Shown: piece by piece, positions 8,014 to 16,122 of the stretch | Position numbering within the stretch: position 1 is the first letter of the stretch | Layout of the letters: each line of letters starts with the position of its first letter | DNA from: a virus | Strand: one strand, 5' to 3' | DNA: 25,684 nucleotides | IMG/VR virus record: IMGVR_UViG_3300014497_000026 | Coordinates: 1-25,684 of that record | Made by a program: the position numbers and the translations under genes | The notes under the pieces: model-generated | Databases searched by the model: none | Seen by the model: only the letters and a program-made list of their open reading frames with translations | What the model was told of the DNA's origin: nothing

Positions 8014-8468
8014 GGGCCCAGAGATTCGGTGATGACTCGCACGGCCAGTTTCAGCATAAGCCCAATGTCGATGTCATCGAACATGCAAACATTCTGCTTG
8101 GTGTTCCAGACAGGTGACCACGTGGACCCTTGCTTACGTTGCACGGCTGCTAAACAGGTCGACAAGATGAACTCCGCCGTTTCATCCGGCATCGAGGCGA
8201 TGCCTTCGGCGAATGGCTGCATGAGCTCAGCCAGTGCGCCAAGATCACCGCTCAATGGATTCAGAGCAGCGCCATTGGGCGGAACCTCTGTTGCTACCGG
8301 GTTAGCCTGCTGTGCCGCTTTTGCGGCCTGCGCCGATGCCTCAAGCTTCAGAAATACCGGAATCAGCGTTGGAATCATCGGTGCCACCTTGCGGGAAAGG
8401 TGGAACTGCTGAAAGGCGTTCAGCTTGCCGATTCGGAAGGAATCGGCGCCCAGTTCAAATTCGCTCAT
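7968..8468 (-). CDS. Tail assembly chaperone (upstream, G-like frame)
   Basis: A 166-residue protein (MSEFELGADSFRIGKLNAFQ) with helical, Ala-rich content and the motif NAFQQFHLSRKVAPMIPTLIPV, typical of small tail assembly chaperones encoded between tube and tape measure genes. These bind the tape measure protein and guide tube polymerisation. The ATG overlaps the stop of the tube gene (TGATG at 8470-8466). Codons 152-154 are CCT TTT TTA, a -1 slippery heptamer in the correct frame, followed by a predicted stem-loop, so a minority of ribosomes should produce a longer fusion with the downstream frame. The zero-frame stop is 12 codons after the slip site. Confidence 0.85.
   Translation of the reverse strand: MSEFELGADSFRIGKLNAFQQFHLSRKVAPMIPTLIPVFLKLEASAQAAKAAQQANPVATEVPPNGAALNPLSGDLGALAELMQPFAEGIASMPDETAEFILSTCLAAVQRKQGSTWSPVWNTKQNVCMFDDIDIGLMLKLAVRVITESLGPFLRGMLTGRSTPKG
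7977..8013 (-). promoter_or_regulatory. Programmed -1 ribosomal frameshift signal (T TTT TTA plus stem-loop)
   Basis: On the minus strand the heptamer TTTTTTA occupies 8013-8007 with zero-frame codons CCT TTT TTA, the X XXY YYZ arrangement used for -1 frameshifting. Three bases downstream GGGATGCT (8003-7996) can pair with AGCACTCCC (7985-7977), an eight-pair stem with one bulged C and a 10-base loop that itself contains CCGG repeats. The zero frame stops at 7970-7968 and the -1 frame stays open to 7783. Placement between tube and tape measure matches lambda G/GT. Confidence 0.8.
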
Positions 8469-8908
8469 CAGTAAGTACCAAGGATTGTGTCGATTTTTAT
8501 GGAGTCAAAAACCCACTCGACGATATCGCCGTCTTTCTTGTAGCTCAGGTCCGGCGCCTTCTTGAATGCGCAGCTGCGGCAGCCAGTTGCATCACCGCTG
8601 GCGCTGTTCGTGACTGTGATGACGTTCTGGCCCCACAGCGAAGAACTGAGGCCCTGTGCGTCATACAGGGCCATCAGCTTGGCGTTCGTTGGGGAGGTCT
8701 TGAGATAGCGCAGGGTTACGGTCCCGGACTTTGCGGCGTGCAGCGAGTGCATGCCTTCGCCGTCGGCCCCAGTGAGCATGGTGTTCTTGTCGTCCACCCG
8801 GGAAATCGTAATACCCTCTTCGGCGTTCGCCGAGCCGGCGCCAAGGTCGATTACAGCACCAGCGCCGACCAAAGTCGCGTTTACATCGAGAAAGCTATAA
8901 GTGGTCAT
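8468..8908 (-). CDS. Tail tube protein, DUF3277 family
   Basis: A 146-residue protein that begins MTTYSFLDVNATLVGAGAVIDLG and carries GITISRVDDKNTMLTGADGEGMHSLHAAKSGTVTLRYLKTSP, a recognisable DUF3277 signature. This family is the tail tube (core) partner of DUF3383 sheath proteins. It follows the sheath gene by 16 bases and overlaps the chaperone start by one base. It is expected to polymerise into the inner tube around the tape measure. Call based on sequence signature and on the conserved sheath-tube-chaperone-tape order. Confidence 0.87.
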   Translation of the reverse strand: MTTYSFLDVNATLVGAGAVIDLGAGSANAEEGITISRVDDKNTMLTGADGEGMHSLHAAKSGTVTLRYLKTSPTNAKLMALYDAQGLSSSLWGQNVITVTNSASGDATGCRSCAFKKAPDLSYKKDGDIVEWVFDSIKIDTILGTY

Positions 8909-8924
8909 AAGTGATCAGCTCCGA

Positions 8925-10403
8925 TCAGCGGTTGACGTTGACGATGACGTCGACGAAGTGGACGGCACCGGCCAGTTTGATGGCGATCTGAATTACCGGA
9001 GCCTTGCGTGCTTCGCGATCTGCCTGGGATTGCGTATCGACCGGCGCGGCATAGACGTAGTAGCCCTTCGTGAGGTACTGGCCTGTGGTGATCGCGCCAA
9101 ACGCTGGTCCGCCCCATTGACCTGGTGCAACGAGACCGTTGGTCACAGCCTGATCCAGGCGGGCTTCCAAAGTGGTGACGATCTGGTTGATACCGGCGTT
9201 CGTCTGCGGAACTTTGTTCTGACTGGTGTAAAGCAGGTTGTAGACGGCGGTTTGCAGATCGTTCTGCAGCCAATCAAGGCCATGCACTTCGTCGAAGAAG
9301 TACCCGTTGCACATCACACCTTCCTGGATGATGGCCGTGTCGTTGTTGTAGTTGACGAACACGTTGCAGTTTTTGCCCTTCAGCGCGGAGGCTTGGCCTT
9401 CCGTCAAGCTCTCGGCGGCAATGCCGGGTTCCTGCTTGAACTTCAGGGTGATGGTCGTTTTGTTGCCTTGGAAGTTCACGGTGAATGCCCGACCGAACAT
9501 CGAGGCGGCGGCATACGGCGTAGCGCTTGAGAACTGAGTAAACGTGCGCTTGTAGTTCGCTGCTTTGAGCTTGCTCGCGATGTCCGTGGTGCTGACCGGG
9601 TCGAGCGCCAGTGAATTCTGCGTGGTGTAGCCGAAAATGCGGCTTTGACCGGCCCCCTCAACGTAGGCGGCGGCAGCCAAGACATCAGCCTCGGCCAATG
9701 CTGAATCGGCGACAAGCAAGCCATACCAGTCGTTCGACATGCCGGCGAGGCGCGAAATGGCACTGACAAGGGATTCTGCGATTACACCATTCACCGGTGC
9801 CGAAGCCTGTCCCGATTGCAGACCAAGCAAAGCCGAAACGTCCACGCCACTCGCAGGAACATCTGCATAGCTGATCGTCGAGGTAGCACCGGTAGTTGCA
9901 CTGGTGATCTCGAACCGGCTTTGCGTGGCGTTCCACACGCAGGTGGCTGCGGATGCCAGCTTCGTGGTAATTGCAGACGCCACGCCATTTAGGTTAGTGA
10001 CGCCAGAAAGATCGATTGCAGTCAGGTTCTTCAGCGTGCCGTCGACGGTAATTTTCATACCACCGGCGGTTACCGCAGTGAAGTTGGCCAGGGCTTGCTG
10101 AGCTGCCGACAGCACCGCACCTTTGAGAATCGCAGCAGTAGCAGTTTTCGCCCAACGCCCGATGTAAACGATTGATGGCTGCGGCGACTGACTGAAGAAA
10201 TAGTTACTCGCCAGATATTCAGGGGCAGAGGTGCCGAAATCGCTTTCAACGCCACCAGGCGCGTAGGGCCGCAAGCCCTCACTTACATCGATCACAGGCG
10301 ACGAACCGAGGACCAGCAGCGCGCCAAAATTGCGCGTAGCAGCTGCCTTCGGAGACATGACGATCTGGACGTTCACGACGTCCGAAATGGCAAGAGTCTG
10401 CAT
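8925..10403 (-). CDS. Contractile tail sheath protein, DUF3383 family
   Basis: A 492-residue protein. The start ([20 protein letters not shown]) and the segment [20 protein letters not shown] are typical of DUF3383 sheath-like proteins. The C-terminal third ([46 protein letters not shown]) is the conserved sheath core, ending with a beta strand ([13 protein letters not shown]) suitable for donation to neighbouring subunits. A Thr/Ala-rich region (residues about 115-210) is probably the outer variable domain. Its presence shows that the phage has a contractile tail. Length is normal. Confidence 0.92.
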   Translation of the reverse strand: MQTLAISDVVNVQIVMSPKAAATRNFGALLVLGSSPVIDVSEGLRPYAPGGVESDFGTSAPEYLASNYFFSQSPQPSIVYIGRWAKTATAAILKGAVLSAAQQALANFTAVTAGGMKITVDGTLKNLTAIDLSGVTNLNGVASAITTKLASAATCVWNATQSRFEITSATTGATSTISYADVPASGVDVSALLGLQSGQASAPVNGVIAESLVSAISRLAGMSNDWYGLLVADSALAEADVLAAAAYVEGAGQSRIFGYTTQNSLALDPVSTTDIASKLKAANYKRTFTQFSSATPYAAASMFGRAFTVNFQGNKTTITLKFKQEPGIAAESLTEGQASALKGKNCNVFVNYNNDTAIIQEGVMCNGYFFDEVHGLDWLQNDLQTAVYNLLYTSQNKVPQTNAGINQIVTTLEARLDQAVTNGLVAPGQWGGPAFGAITTGQYLTKGYYVYAAPVDTQSQADREARKAPVIQIAIKLAGAVHFVDVIVNVNR

Positions 10404-10422
10404 TGCTTTCTCCGGGATTTAA

Positions 10423-10974
10423 TCAGACGACGATCAACGGATCTGCCGACAGGATGTTGAGGACGGGATAGACGCGAACCACTTGGCGGCGCATCTGGAT
10501 AAAGAGGTCGTAGCGGCGTACCCACTGCTGATTGACCAGCTCGGGCACAGGGCGAATATCGGAAGCTCCGACGAACGCCATACGAAGCGCTTTGATCGCT
10601 TCGCTGTTTTGGGGAATGAAGATGCCGTCGCGCAAGATCGAGGCGTAAGCCTGGGCCTGCGGGCCGTAGAAAGTGCACAGCACGTTCAGCTCTTCGTGCA
10701 TCTGGTAGGTGTCATGCCCGTCATCGGTACCGTCATGGACAACGGCCGGATTGGCGACGGTTTTTGTTTCGTGGACGCCGATCGCGCACCAGTTGATTTG
10801 GGGCTCGGGCTGTTTGGGTGGCTTCGGCTGCCAGCGCGGACGGACAAATTGACCCGCTAGACCGCTGATACCCACCACCATCGCCTGCAAAACATCTTCG
10901 AGCTGGTCGTCTTCTGGTGGCGCAGGCGACCCCGCCGGTGCGAGGTAGCCACCGGTTGCTGAGGTATTCGCCAT
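10423..10974 (-). CDS. Neck / tail terminator protein
   Basis: A 183-residue protein. After a Pro/Gly-rich leader (residues 1-25) it has LEDVLQAMVVGISGLAGQFVRPRWQPKPPKQPEP, then EELNVLCTFYGPQAQAYASILRDGIFIPQNSEAIKALRM, a pattern conserved in the neck terminator family encoded just before DUF3383 sheath genes. These proteins cap the tail and join it to the head connector. The C-terminal motif RRYDLFIQMRRQVVRVYPVLNI is also typical. It is separated from neighbours by only 3 and 19 bases. The functional label follows the family and its position. Confidence 0.8.
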   Translation of the reverse strand: MANTSATGGYLAPAGSPAPPEDDQLEDVLQAMVVGISGLAGQFVRPRWQPKPPKQPEPQINWCAIGVHETKTVANPAVVHDGTDDGHDTYQMHEELNVLCTFYGPQAQAYASILRDGIFIPQNSEAIKALRMAFVGASDIRPVPELVNQQWVRRYDLFIQMRRQVVRVYPVLNILSADPLIVV

Positions 10975-10977
10975 GGG

Positions 10978-11349
10978 TTATCCCGCCAGAGGAAGAAGGT
11001 CACAGGTCGCGCTGACGAAGCCACGGCCGAAGTGCTGGTAATCGTTGATGTTCGAGACGGTGCATTTCTTGCCGCGCCAGGTGACGATATCGGCAGTGAT
11101 ATCGCCCTCACCGGCGGTCAGCGGGAAGATGGTGTGGATGGTGATAGAGCCCTTCTTGCGCTCCAGCCCAGCCAGACGCTCAAGGAAGTCGCCTTTGTCG
11201 CTGGTAACGACACCGGCGAACGTGGTGTTGACGTCGCTGATGGTGGTCCTGCCGTTTTCCCCGACCGTCTGAACCGACCTGGTGCAAACCAGTCCGGTAT
11301 CCATAAAGTCAGGGTCAAGCAGGATGTCTGACACATCGAGATTGGCCAT
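10978..11349 (-). CDS. Head-tail joining protein (unrecognised small family)
   Basis: A 123-residue protein beginning MANLDVSDILLDPDFMDTGLVCTRSVQTVGENG. It is beta-rich with a conserved-looking core (ITADIVTWRGKKCTVSNINDYQHFGRGFVSATCDLLPL). Proteins like this occur between a gp10-like tail completion gene and the tail terminator gene in this phage type and are usually annotated as head-closure or hypothetical. I do not recognise a catalytic motif. Position suggests a stopper or adaptor in the neck. Start and stop lie two or three bases from neighbours, indicating a tightly packed operon. Confidence 0.75.
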   Translation of the reverse strand: MANLDVSDILLDPDFMDTGLVCTRSVQTVGENGRTTISDVNTTFAGVVTSDKGDFLERLAGLERKKGSITIHTIFPLTAGEGDITADIVTWRGKKCTVSNINDYQHFGRGFVSATCDLLPLAG

Positions 11350-11351
11350 GG

Positions 11352-11840
11352 TCAGTCCTTCTTACGGATCACGTAGGTGATGGAGTTTCGCAGCTGACCT
11401 GTGTCGATCAGCGGCTTGACACCAGTCCGCCCGCGCTTGCGGCGAGCCGCCAACGTGGACTTCTTCAGCTCTTCGAAGATGCCATTGTTGATTTCGAACT
11501 TGGCCCCGGCTTGGGCTACCAGACCGGTTGCGTTGAGTTCGACGTCAACCTTTTCGGCGTTGCCGTCCATGGCAGCTTTCGCAGCCTTCTGAAGGTGGTT
11601 GTTGATGCTGTCCTGCGCGTGCGCAACACCAGGAATTAAGAAAGGGCGCGGCGGAATATTCGAAGCCGGCGCGCCGTATTCATGTATGTACCCAAGCTGG
11701 GCGTTATTGATGGGTTCGTCATCACCCTCTTCGCGCTCAGTTTTGGATGCCGGAATACCCACCAGCACCTGTTTGCTGGCGAGTTCCTGAATGGATGCCA
11801 GCACCTTTGCCACGTTGTCGGTGGTGATCTTCATGCTCAC
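11352..11840 (-). CDS. HK97 gp10-like tail completion / virion morphogenesis protein
   Basis: A 162-residue protein. After a helical N-terminus it has VLVGIPASKTERE, then INNAQLGYIHEYGAPASNIPPRPFLIPGV, a diagnostic motif for tail completion proteins (the Y-I-H-E-x-G-x6-I-P-x-R-P-F-L pattern). The C-terminus has PLIDTGQLRNSITYVIRKKD, also diagnostic (D-T-G-x-L-x-x-S-I). These proteins help join finished tails to heads. The ATG overlaps the DUF4054 stop by four bases (11837-11840), a sign of translational coupling. Confidence 0.9.
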   Translation of the reverse strand: MSMKITTDNVAKVLASIQELASKQVLVGIPASKTEREEGDDEPINNAQLGYIHEYGAPASNIPPRPFLIPGVAHAQDSINNHLQKAAKAAMDGNAEKVDVELNATGLVAQAGAKFEINNGIFEELKKSTLAARRKRGRTGVKPLIDTGQLRNSITYVIRKKD

Positions 11841-12220
11841 AGCTGGATCCCCCCAGTCCCGACCATGCGGGCAAATTGCAGGTACTGGATGCCGTAGGTG
11901 GTCAGGTTGAAGAACCCGCCGTCCTGAAGCGCTACAGCACCTGTGTCATAGCCCGCACTGACCTTGTCCACCGACTTCGACGTCAGCGGGCCTTTGACCT
12001 GTCCGCCAGCACCACCGACAGCCGCCGCAAGCTGGTTGCCGGCGGCGATGGTGAGGTTGTGAGCAACGAACAACTCAAGGCCGATGTCCAGGTAATCGCA
12101 CCACCGATCAGGGTTGAGCGTTTTCTGCCCCAGATTCAGCCACAGATTAACGGCTGAATCCGGGTACTTCGTGGTGTCGGTGAACTCCGGGAAGTCCGTG
12201 CGGAACTGAGTGGCGTCCAT
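11837..12220 (-). CDS. Head-tail connector, DUF4054 family
   Basis: A 127-residue protein with the start MDATQFRTDFPEFTDTTKYPDSAVNLWLNLG and the motif PDRWCDYLDIGLELFVAHNLTIAAG, the classic DUF4054 signature (a small helical adaptor). The C-terminus reads YDTGAVALQDGGFFNLTTYGIQYLQFARM, also typical. It is thought to sit below the portal as the first adaptor ring. It follows the STY1053-like gene by three bases. Confidence 0.88.
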   Translation of the reverse strand: MDATQFRTDFPEFTDTTKYPDSAVNLWLNLGQKTLNPDRWCDYLDIGLELFVAHNLTIAAGNQLAAAVGGAGGQVKGPLTSKSVDKVSAGYDTGAVALQDGGFFNLTTYGIQYLQFARMVGTGGIQL

Positions 12221-12223
12221 GAT

Positions 12224-12499
12224 TTACCCCAGATTGACGGGCTTCGCCGGCGCGGCATCAGAAGAGGCATTTGCCGAAGAGTCTGCGGCAGTATCACCTT
12301 CCGCAGAATCAGACGCTTGGGCCTCAGTGGATGCCGCCTGAATAGCCTTGGCCTGCTTGGCCGTCACCACTTCGGTGTTGGCCTTCACATACCAGTGCTC
12401 CGCGATATCGTCCTCGACCTCTTGAAGGCCGGCTTCGAAATCGCGGATACCGTCAGCCAAATTCAGCTTGAAGGCTTGGAGCACATTGAGAAATTTCAT
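12224..12499 (-). CDS. STY1053-family phage-associated protein
   Basis: A 91-residue protein. The N-terminal half (MKFLNVLQAFKLNLADGIRD, then EVEDDIAEHWYVKANTEVV) matches the STY1053 family found just after DUF2184 capsid genes. The C-terminal 40 residues are Ala/Ser/Asp/Glu-rich and low in complexity (AQASDSAEGDTAADSSANAS) and are likely disordered. The function is unknown. The position between capsid and connector suggests a minor head component or an assembly factor. Confidence 0.8.
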   Translation of the reverse strand: MKFLNVLQAFKLNLADGIRDFEAGLQEVEDDIAEHWYVKANTEVVTAKQAKAIQAASTEAQASDSAEGDTAADSSANASSDAAPAKPVNLG

Positions 12500-12511
12500 G
12501 GCGCTCTCCAG

Positions 12512-13507
12512 TTAGATGCCGTCACGGTAGCCGACAGTTTCCGGGTAGACCACTTCGGTGACGCCCAGGCGGCCGTAGTAAGTGGTGATCTGACGAATCC
12601 CGCGATATTCCAGCGGGGTGCGTTGCAGCGGTACCAGAGGGAAGCGAACGCGATCCTTCTCGTTGGTGTACGCCATCATGCGGTCAGTACCCGATGCGCC
12701 ACGACCGGTCAGCCATTTCAGCGGCTGGATGTTCAGCGGACGGCCGGTCAGGGCATTGGTCAGGCTGTTGATACGCAGGTACTCGATAATCGAGATATTG
12801 CCCGCGCTGGAAACCTTCCGGCTTACCAACTGGCTGAACTTGAGCGGAGGCAGGCGCAGTTCGGCAGGACATACAGCAAAGGCCGATGCCGACCAGGTGC
12901 TGTTCAGCAGGTCGTTCACGTCGGCCAGGATCTGGTCTTCGGTAGCGGTTGCCCAGTTGCCGGTGACGGCGTTGCTGACGTTGGTCACAACCGAAGAGTT
13001 GACCAGGCCGGTTTCACCCAACTCGGTATCACCGATGTAAACCTGCTCGTCGGTGTCCATGTTGTGCTTGAGCTGCAGGCCGGAGAACTTCTGGCTATCG
13101 ACCGGGCGGCCAAGCTGCATGGCAGATGCCAGCTCAGGCAGCGTCCAAGAAAGCTCCATACCCCAGAGGGTCAAAGGTTTCGGGGTCTTGCCGATGTCCA
13201 GTGCCAGGCTGGCGATCGAGGTGGAATCCTTGCCGATCCACGCCTTACCGGTGGTGCTGGTGCCGCCGACAGACGCGAAGGTGCTGTTGGTGAAGCTGGA
13301 GACTTCGTCTGCGATGCTGACGTCTTCACGCAGCTGAATATCGCGGCTCCAGGTAACGGTAGCCAGTGGGCCATGCAGCGTCTGATCGAGTCGCTCCAGC
13401 TCGCCAACTAGGAACACGCCGGTGGAATCGATGGTCTGAGCGTCGAACGTCATGAGACCGTCGCGAGTGTGGACGCGCTTGTAGCGCGGCAAAATCAAGT
13501 TGCTCAT
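12512..13507 (-). CDS. Major capsid protein, DUF2184 family
   Basis: A 331-residue protein beginning MSNLILPRYKRVHTRDGLMTFDAQ. It carries LVGELERLDQTLHGPLATVTWSRDIQLREDVSIADEVSSF, then ALDIGKTPKPLTLWGMELSWTLPELASAMQLGRPVD, both characteristic of DUF2184 capsid proteins, and ends with YYGRLGVTEVVYPETVGYRDGI. The fold is expected to be HK97-like. It lies directly after the decoration protein gene and the DUF2213 gene, the standard capsid cassette. A long plus-strand open frame across it is antisense shadow and not a gene. Confidence 0.93.
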   Translation of the reverse strand: MSNLILPRYKRVHTRDGLMTFDAQTIDSTGVFLVGELERLDQTLHGPLATVTWSRDIQLREDVSIADEVSSFTNSTFASVGGTSTTGKAWIGKDSTSIASLALDIGKTPKPLTLWGMELSWTLPELASAMQLGRPVDSQKFSGLQLKHNMDTDEQVYIGDTELGETGLVNSSVVTNVSNAVTGNWATATEDQILADVNDLLNSTWSASAFAVCPAELRLPPLKFSQLVSRKVSSAGNISIIEYLRINSLTNALTGRPLNIQPLKWLTGRGASGTDRMMAYTNEKDRVRFPLVPLQRTPLEYRGIRQITTYYGRLGVTEVVYPETVGYRDGI

Positions 13508-13519
13508 CGAGCGTTCCCC

Positions 13520-14014
13520 TTAGATGTTGTAAGCGATTTCGACGTTGCCAGAGGCATCGGCGGCGCCCATGAAAGACGCGGTGGTGATCGCGACGGTGTT
13601 GGTGCTGTCGGCGGCGGCTTCGATACCACCAATTGGCTTGCCAGCAGCAGCGGCTGCGACACGCACATAGACTTGGCTGTCTTTCGACGCGGTGCCGGCG
13701 TTCAGCTTCACGGTCATGTAACCGCGGCGCAGGACATCAGCAACGCCCTTGGTCTGCGGTGTCGCAGTGCCCAGCGGGTCAGAGCCGGAACCACCAGTGA
13801 TCGGATAAGGCCGGGCAAACAGGCCGTATTCAGCACCAGCGGCATCGCCCGCACCGAATGGAACGAACTGGCCGCTGACGATCTTGCCGAATAGGCCGTA
13901 GCCCGCAAACGGCAACGAAGGATTCAGGAACACAGGCTCAATCGTGGCCTGGCTGGCGCGAGTTACGTCGCCGGGAATGCCCGCAGGCATCCGATACAAA
14001 AATGCGTTGCTCAT
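13520..14014 (-). CDS. Head structural (cement/decoration) protein
   Basis: A 164-residue protein, MSNAFLYRMPAGIPGDVTRASQATIEPVFLN. The R-M-P-A-G-I-P-G-D-V-T-R motif and the later FAGYGLFGKIVSG and RPYPITGGSGSD segments are typical of the Gp24-like structural cement proteins encoded upstream of DUF2184 capsid genes. It is beta-rich with Gly and Ala, as expected for a trimeric decoration protein that stabilises the capsid lattice. It is 12 bases upstream of the capsid gene and probably expressed at a similar level. Confidence 0.85.
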   Translation of the reverse strand: MSNAFLYRMPAGIPGDVTRASQATIEPVFLNPSLPFAGYGLFGKIVSGQFVPFGAGDAAGAEYGLFARPYPITGGSGSDPLGTATPQTKGVADVLRRGYMTVKLNAGTASKDSQVYVRVAAAAAGKPIGGIEAAADSTNTVAITTASFMGAADASGNVEIAYNI

Positions 14015-14025
14015 CGGGTCTTTCC

Positions 14026-15375
14026 TCAGTTACGGCTCTGGTTCGGAGACCAGAACTCTCGGTTGCGCTTATTGATCTCTTCCACGCTCAGCGGAGCGCG
14101 GCCAAAATCCTTGGTGTTGATCGATGTGCGGTTGCCGGCGCTGTTGTTCCTGGCCTTGGCCAGTTCGGACGCACCGACGAACACCGCCGAGACCTGATCC
14201 GCGGTGAGCTTCGAGATGTCACGGCCAATCAGGAACGGTTCGACGATGGTCTTGCCGTCAGCGGTTTGCAGAGCGGTGGTCAGTGCCGCACGCTGGCAAC
14301 TGCAAATGTGATCCGAGGTTTTAACCTTGGCGTCGCGGGTGGCCAGGGTGAAGCCCGGTACCAGCACTTCAGCGCGGGAGCGAAGATCGGTCATCACCTC
14401 TGCGTCACCGGTGTAGGCCGTGCCCAGCGCTTCGGGAGTCTTGTTGACGGGTTCAGGCTCGAGCAAGTTGTCTTTGGTCTTGCCCTCCTGGTCATCATCG
14501 TCGCCGTCCTCGGTGATTTTCTTCACCTCGGCTTCCATATCGGCCATGCGCTTGTCCATGGACTTCATGGTTTTGAGGATGGTGGCGAGCGCGGCGGAAT
14601 CGCCGGTTTTGGCTTTGCCGCCTTCATCCTTGTCGTCATCTTCTTCCTCGTCGCCGGTTTTGGCCCCTTCCAAGGCTTCTTCCAGCGCCGCTTCATCCTT
14701 CGCACGGAAGGCAGTCAGCACCCGGTCTTTCCAAGTGCGTTTCGTTTTTGCATCAGTCGTCTTGGCCACTTCGGAATCTCCAATTGCACATCGCGGGCCA
14801 CAGCGGCCACGCTCTACCAGGGCTACGTGGTTTCCCACGATGTTCATCTGGCGGCCGCGACCGACCGCCAGTTGTTCGTAATCAGCGTCATATCCGCAGG
14901 ACACTTCGCGCAGAGGCTTCACTGGGGTTCCGGTGACAGGGTCATTGATGATCCTGACCAGCCCGATGGCCTCGGCGTCGGTGATCAGCAGGTCAGCGAT
15001 CATCAAATCGTTTTCGATGCCATCGCCTTGCCGAACGTTTTGGGTGATCCCGACACTCAGCTCTCGCCAGTTTTTCGGGGTCACGAAGTCATCCGGGTGG
15101 CTCAAGGTCACCGGTTTGCCTTCAAAGCTGGCAATCGTCTCGGGGCGGAACACCTCATCGGGGTTGCGCTCGATGGTCACAATGCCGCCGGCACCGCCTT
15201 GGACGATGGGGCCATCGTCGTTGACCAGTTCGCTTTCGTCGTAAACGAGCGTCCCGGTTCTGGCGATGGGGACCGCTTCACATAGCAGGAAGCCCTCAGG
15301 CGTCATCCGCTGCCGAGCGCTCAACCGCTCAGGCGCAAACCAGCGCCCAGCTTCGTCTTGGGTTCTAACGTGCAT
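14026..15375 (-). CDS. DUF2213 protein, probable prohead protease fused to scaffold
   Basis: A 449-residue protein. Residues 1-200 are the DUF2213 region: RMTPEGFLLCEAVPIARTGTLVY, PVTLSHPDD (H93), PLREVSCGYDADYE (S159), and NHVALVERGRCG (H183). The conserved His and Ser suggest a serine protease like other prohead proteases, although catalysis is inferred. Residues about 230-330 are highly charged and Asp/Glu/Lys-rich with coiled-coil potential (ILKTMKSMDKRMADMEAEVKKI), fitting an internal scaffold. The C-terminal 120 residues probably contact the capsid. The gene lies between the Mu F-like head gene and the decoration protein gene, the usual protease/scaffold position. Confidence 0.85.
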   Translation of the reverse strand: MHVRTQDEAGRWFAPERLSARQRMTPEGFLLCEAVPIARTGTLVYDESELVNDDGPIVQGGAGGIVTIERNPDEVFRPETIASFEGKPVTLSHPDDFVTPKNWRELSVGITQNVRQGDGIENDLMIADLLITDAEAIGLVRIINDPVTGTPVKPLREVSCGYDADYEQLAVGRGRQMNIVGNHVALVERGRCGPRCAIGDSEVAKTTDAKTKRTWKDRVLTAFRAKDEAALEEALEGAKTGDEEEDDDKDEGGKAKTGDSAALATILKTMKSMDKRMADMEAEVKKITEDGDDDDQEGKTKDNLLEPEPVNKTPEALGTAYTGDAEVMTDLRSRAEVLVPGFTLATRDAKVKTSDHICSCQRAALTTALQTADGKTIVEPFLIGRDISKLTADQVSAVFVGASELAKARNNSAGNRTSINTKDFGRAPLSVEEINKRNREFWSPNQSRN

Positions 15376-15381
15376 AGGGGG

Positions 15382-16122
15382 TCACTCAGGGATAACGGGG
15401 TCGGGATAGCAGCGGCAGTTCGGGAAGCACCCGGCGTGGCCGGTCATTTTGTCTAGGGTTGGGGGTGAGTCCCAACGAACGAACTTGCCATTCATTTCGG
15501 CGTGCGAATGGCGCACGTCGCTGTCACCGGAGGTTCGCCAGATGTAACCCTCACTGCCCACAGCCTTGGCACGGGCCTCGGTCAGGGTTGCAGCCGTTCG
15601 GGAAACCTCAGTACGCGCAATCAGCTTGGCCTTGCTCTCTGATACCTCGCCTGAGCGATGTATCTCTTTGGCAATCTCGCTGGCCCTGGTGCCGTCCTCA
15701 ATGCCCTGCAGGGTGAGTTCGTGCACCCGTTTGGCGGCGTCGAGCGGGATGCTCTTGATCAGCGTGACCTGCTCGGCCAGCAATCCCTGCATCACCATCC
15801 CTGTCGGGGCGGTGCGGATCTCCGTGCGCAAAGCCTGCGACATCTGCTCAGTGAGAGTTGCCCAGGCCTTGCGGTCCTGTTGGTTGACCTCGACGAGCAT
15901 TTTGCTTGCCGTCGAGATTGCCCAGTCGTTCAACAGCTCGGAATACCGGTTGAGCATGTGCGAGATAGTCGGCTCGACCGATGGATCACCAGGCGGGAAG
16001 CCGTTGATGATGCTTCCCACCTGGCGAGCAACCTGCGACAGCGAGGACTGGTATTGCCGTTCGGCTCTACTCGTCCTGACCGGGTTCCGGCTTCGCTTCT
16101 TGTCCCGGGTTTTCAGGCGCAT
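15382..16122 (-). CDS. Head morphogenesis protein, Mu gpF-like
   Basis: A 246-residue protein. The C-terminal half contains IARTEVSRTAATLTEARA (the R-T-E motif of the Mu F family), YIWRTSGDSDVRHSHAEMNGKFVRWDSPP, and a His/Cys cluster HAGCFPNCRCYPDP, all signatures of phage Mu gpF-like minor head proteins. The N-terminus is basic ([25 protein letters not shown]) and overlaps the portal C-terminus by 56 bases; no better internal start is apparent. It probably sits inside the head near the portal and aids DNA packaging or ejection. Confidence 0.9.
   Translation of the reverse strand: MRLKTRDKKRSRNPVRTSRAERQYQSSLSQVARQVGSIINGFPPGDPSVEPTISHMLNRYSELLNDWAISTASKMLVEVNQQDRKAWATLTEQMSQALRTEIRTAPTGMVMQGLLAEQVTLIKSIPLDAAKRVHELTLQGIEDGTRASEIAKEIHRSGEVSESKAKLIARTEVSRTAATLTEARAKAVGSEGYIWRTSGDSDVRHSHAEMNGKFVRWDSPPTLDKMTGHAGCFPNCRCYPDPVIPE

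Noticed and set aside
12317-13411. Long plus-strand open frame (364 codons) across the capsid gene
   Set aside because: It is antisense to the major capsid protein, has no family character, and results from GC-rich codon positions in the real gene.
14002-15285. Long plus-strand open frame (427 codons) opposite the DUF2213 gene
   Set aside because: Shadow of the protease/scaffold gene; the translation is low in recognisable motifs and lacks a good start context.
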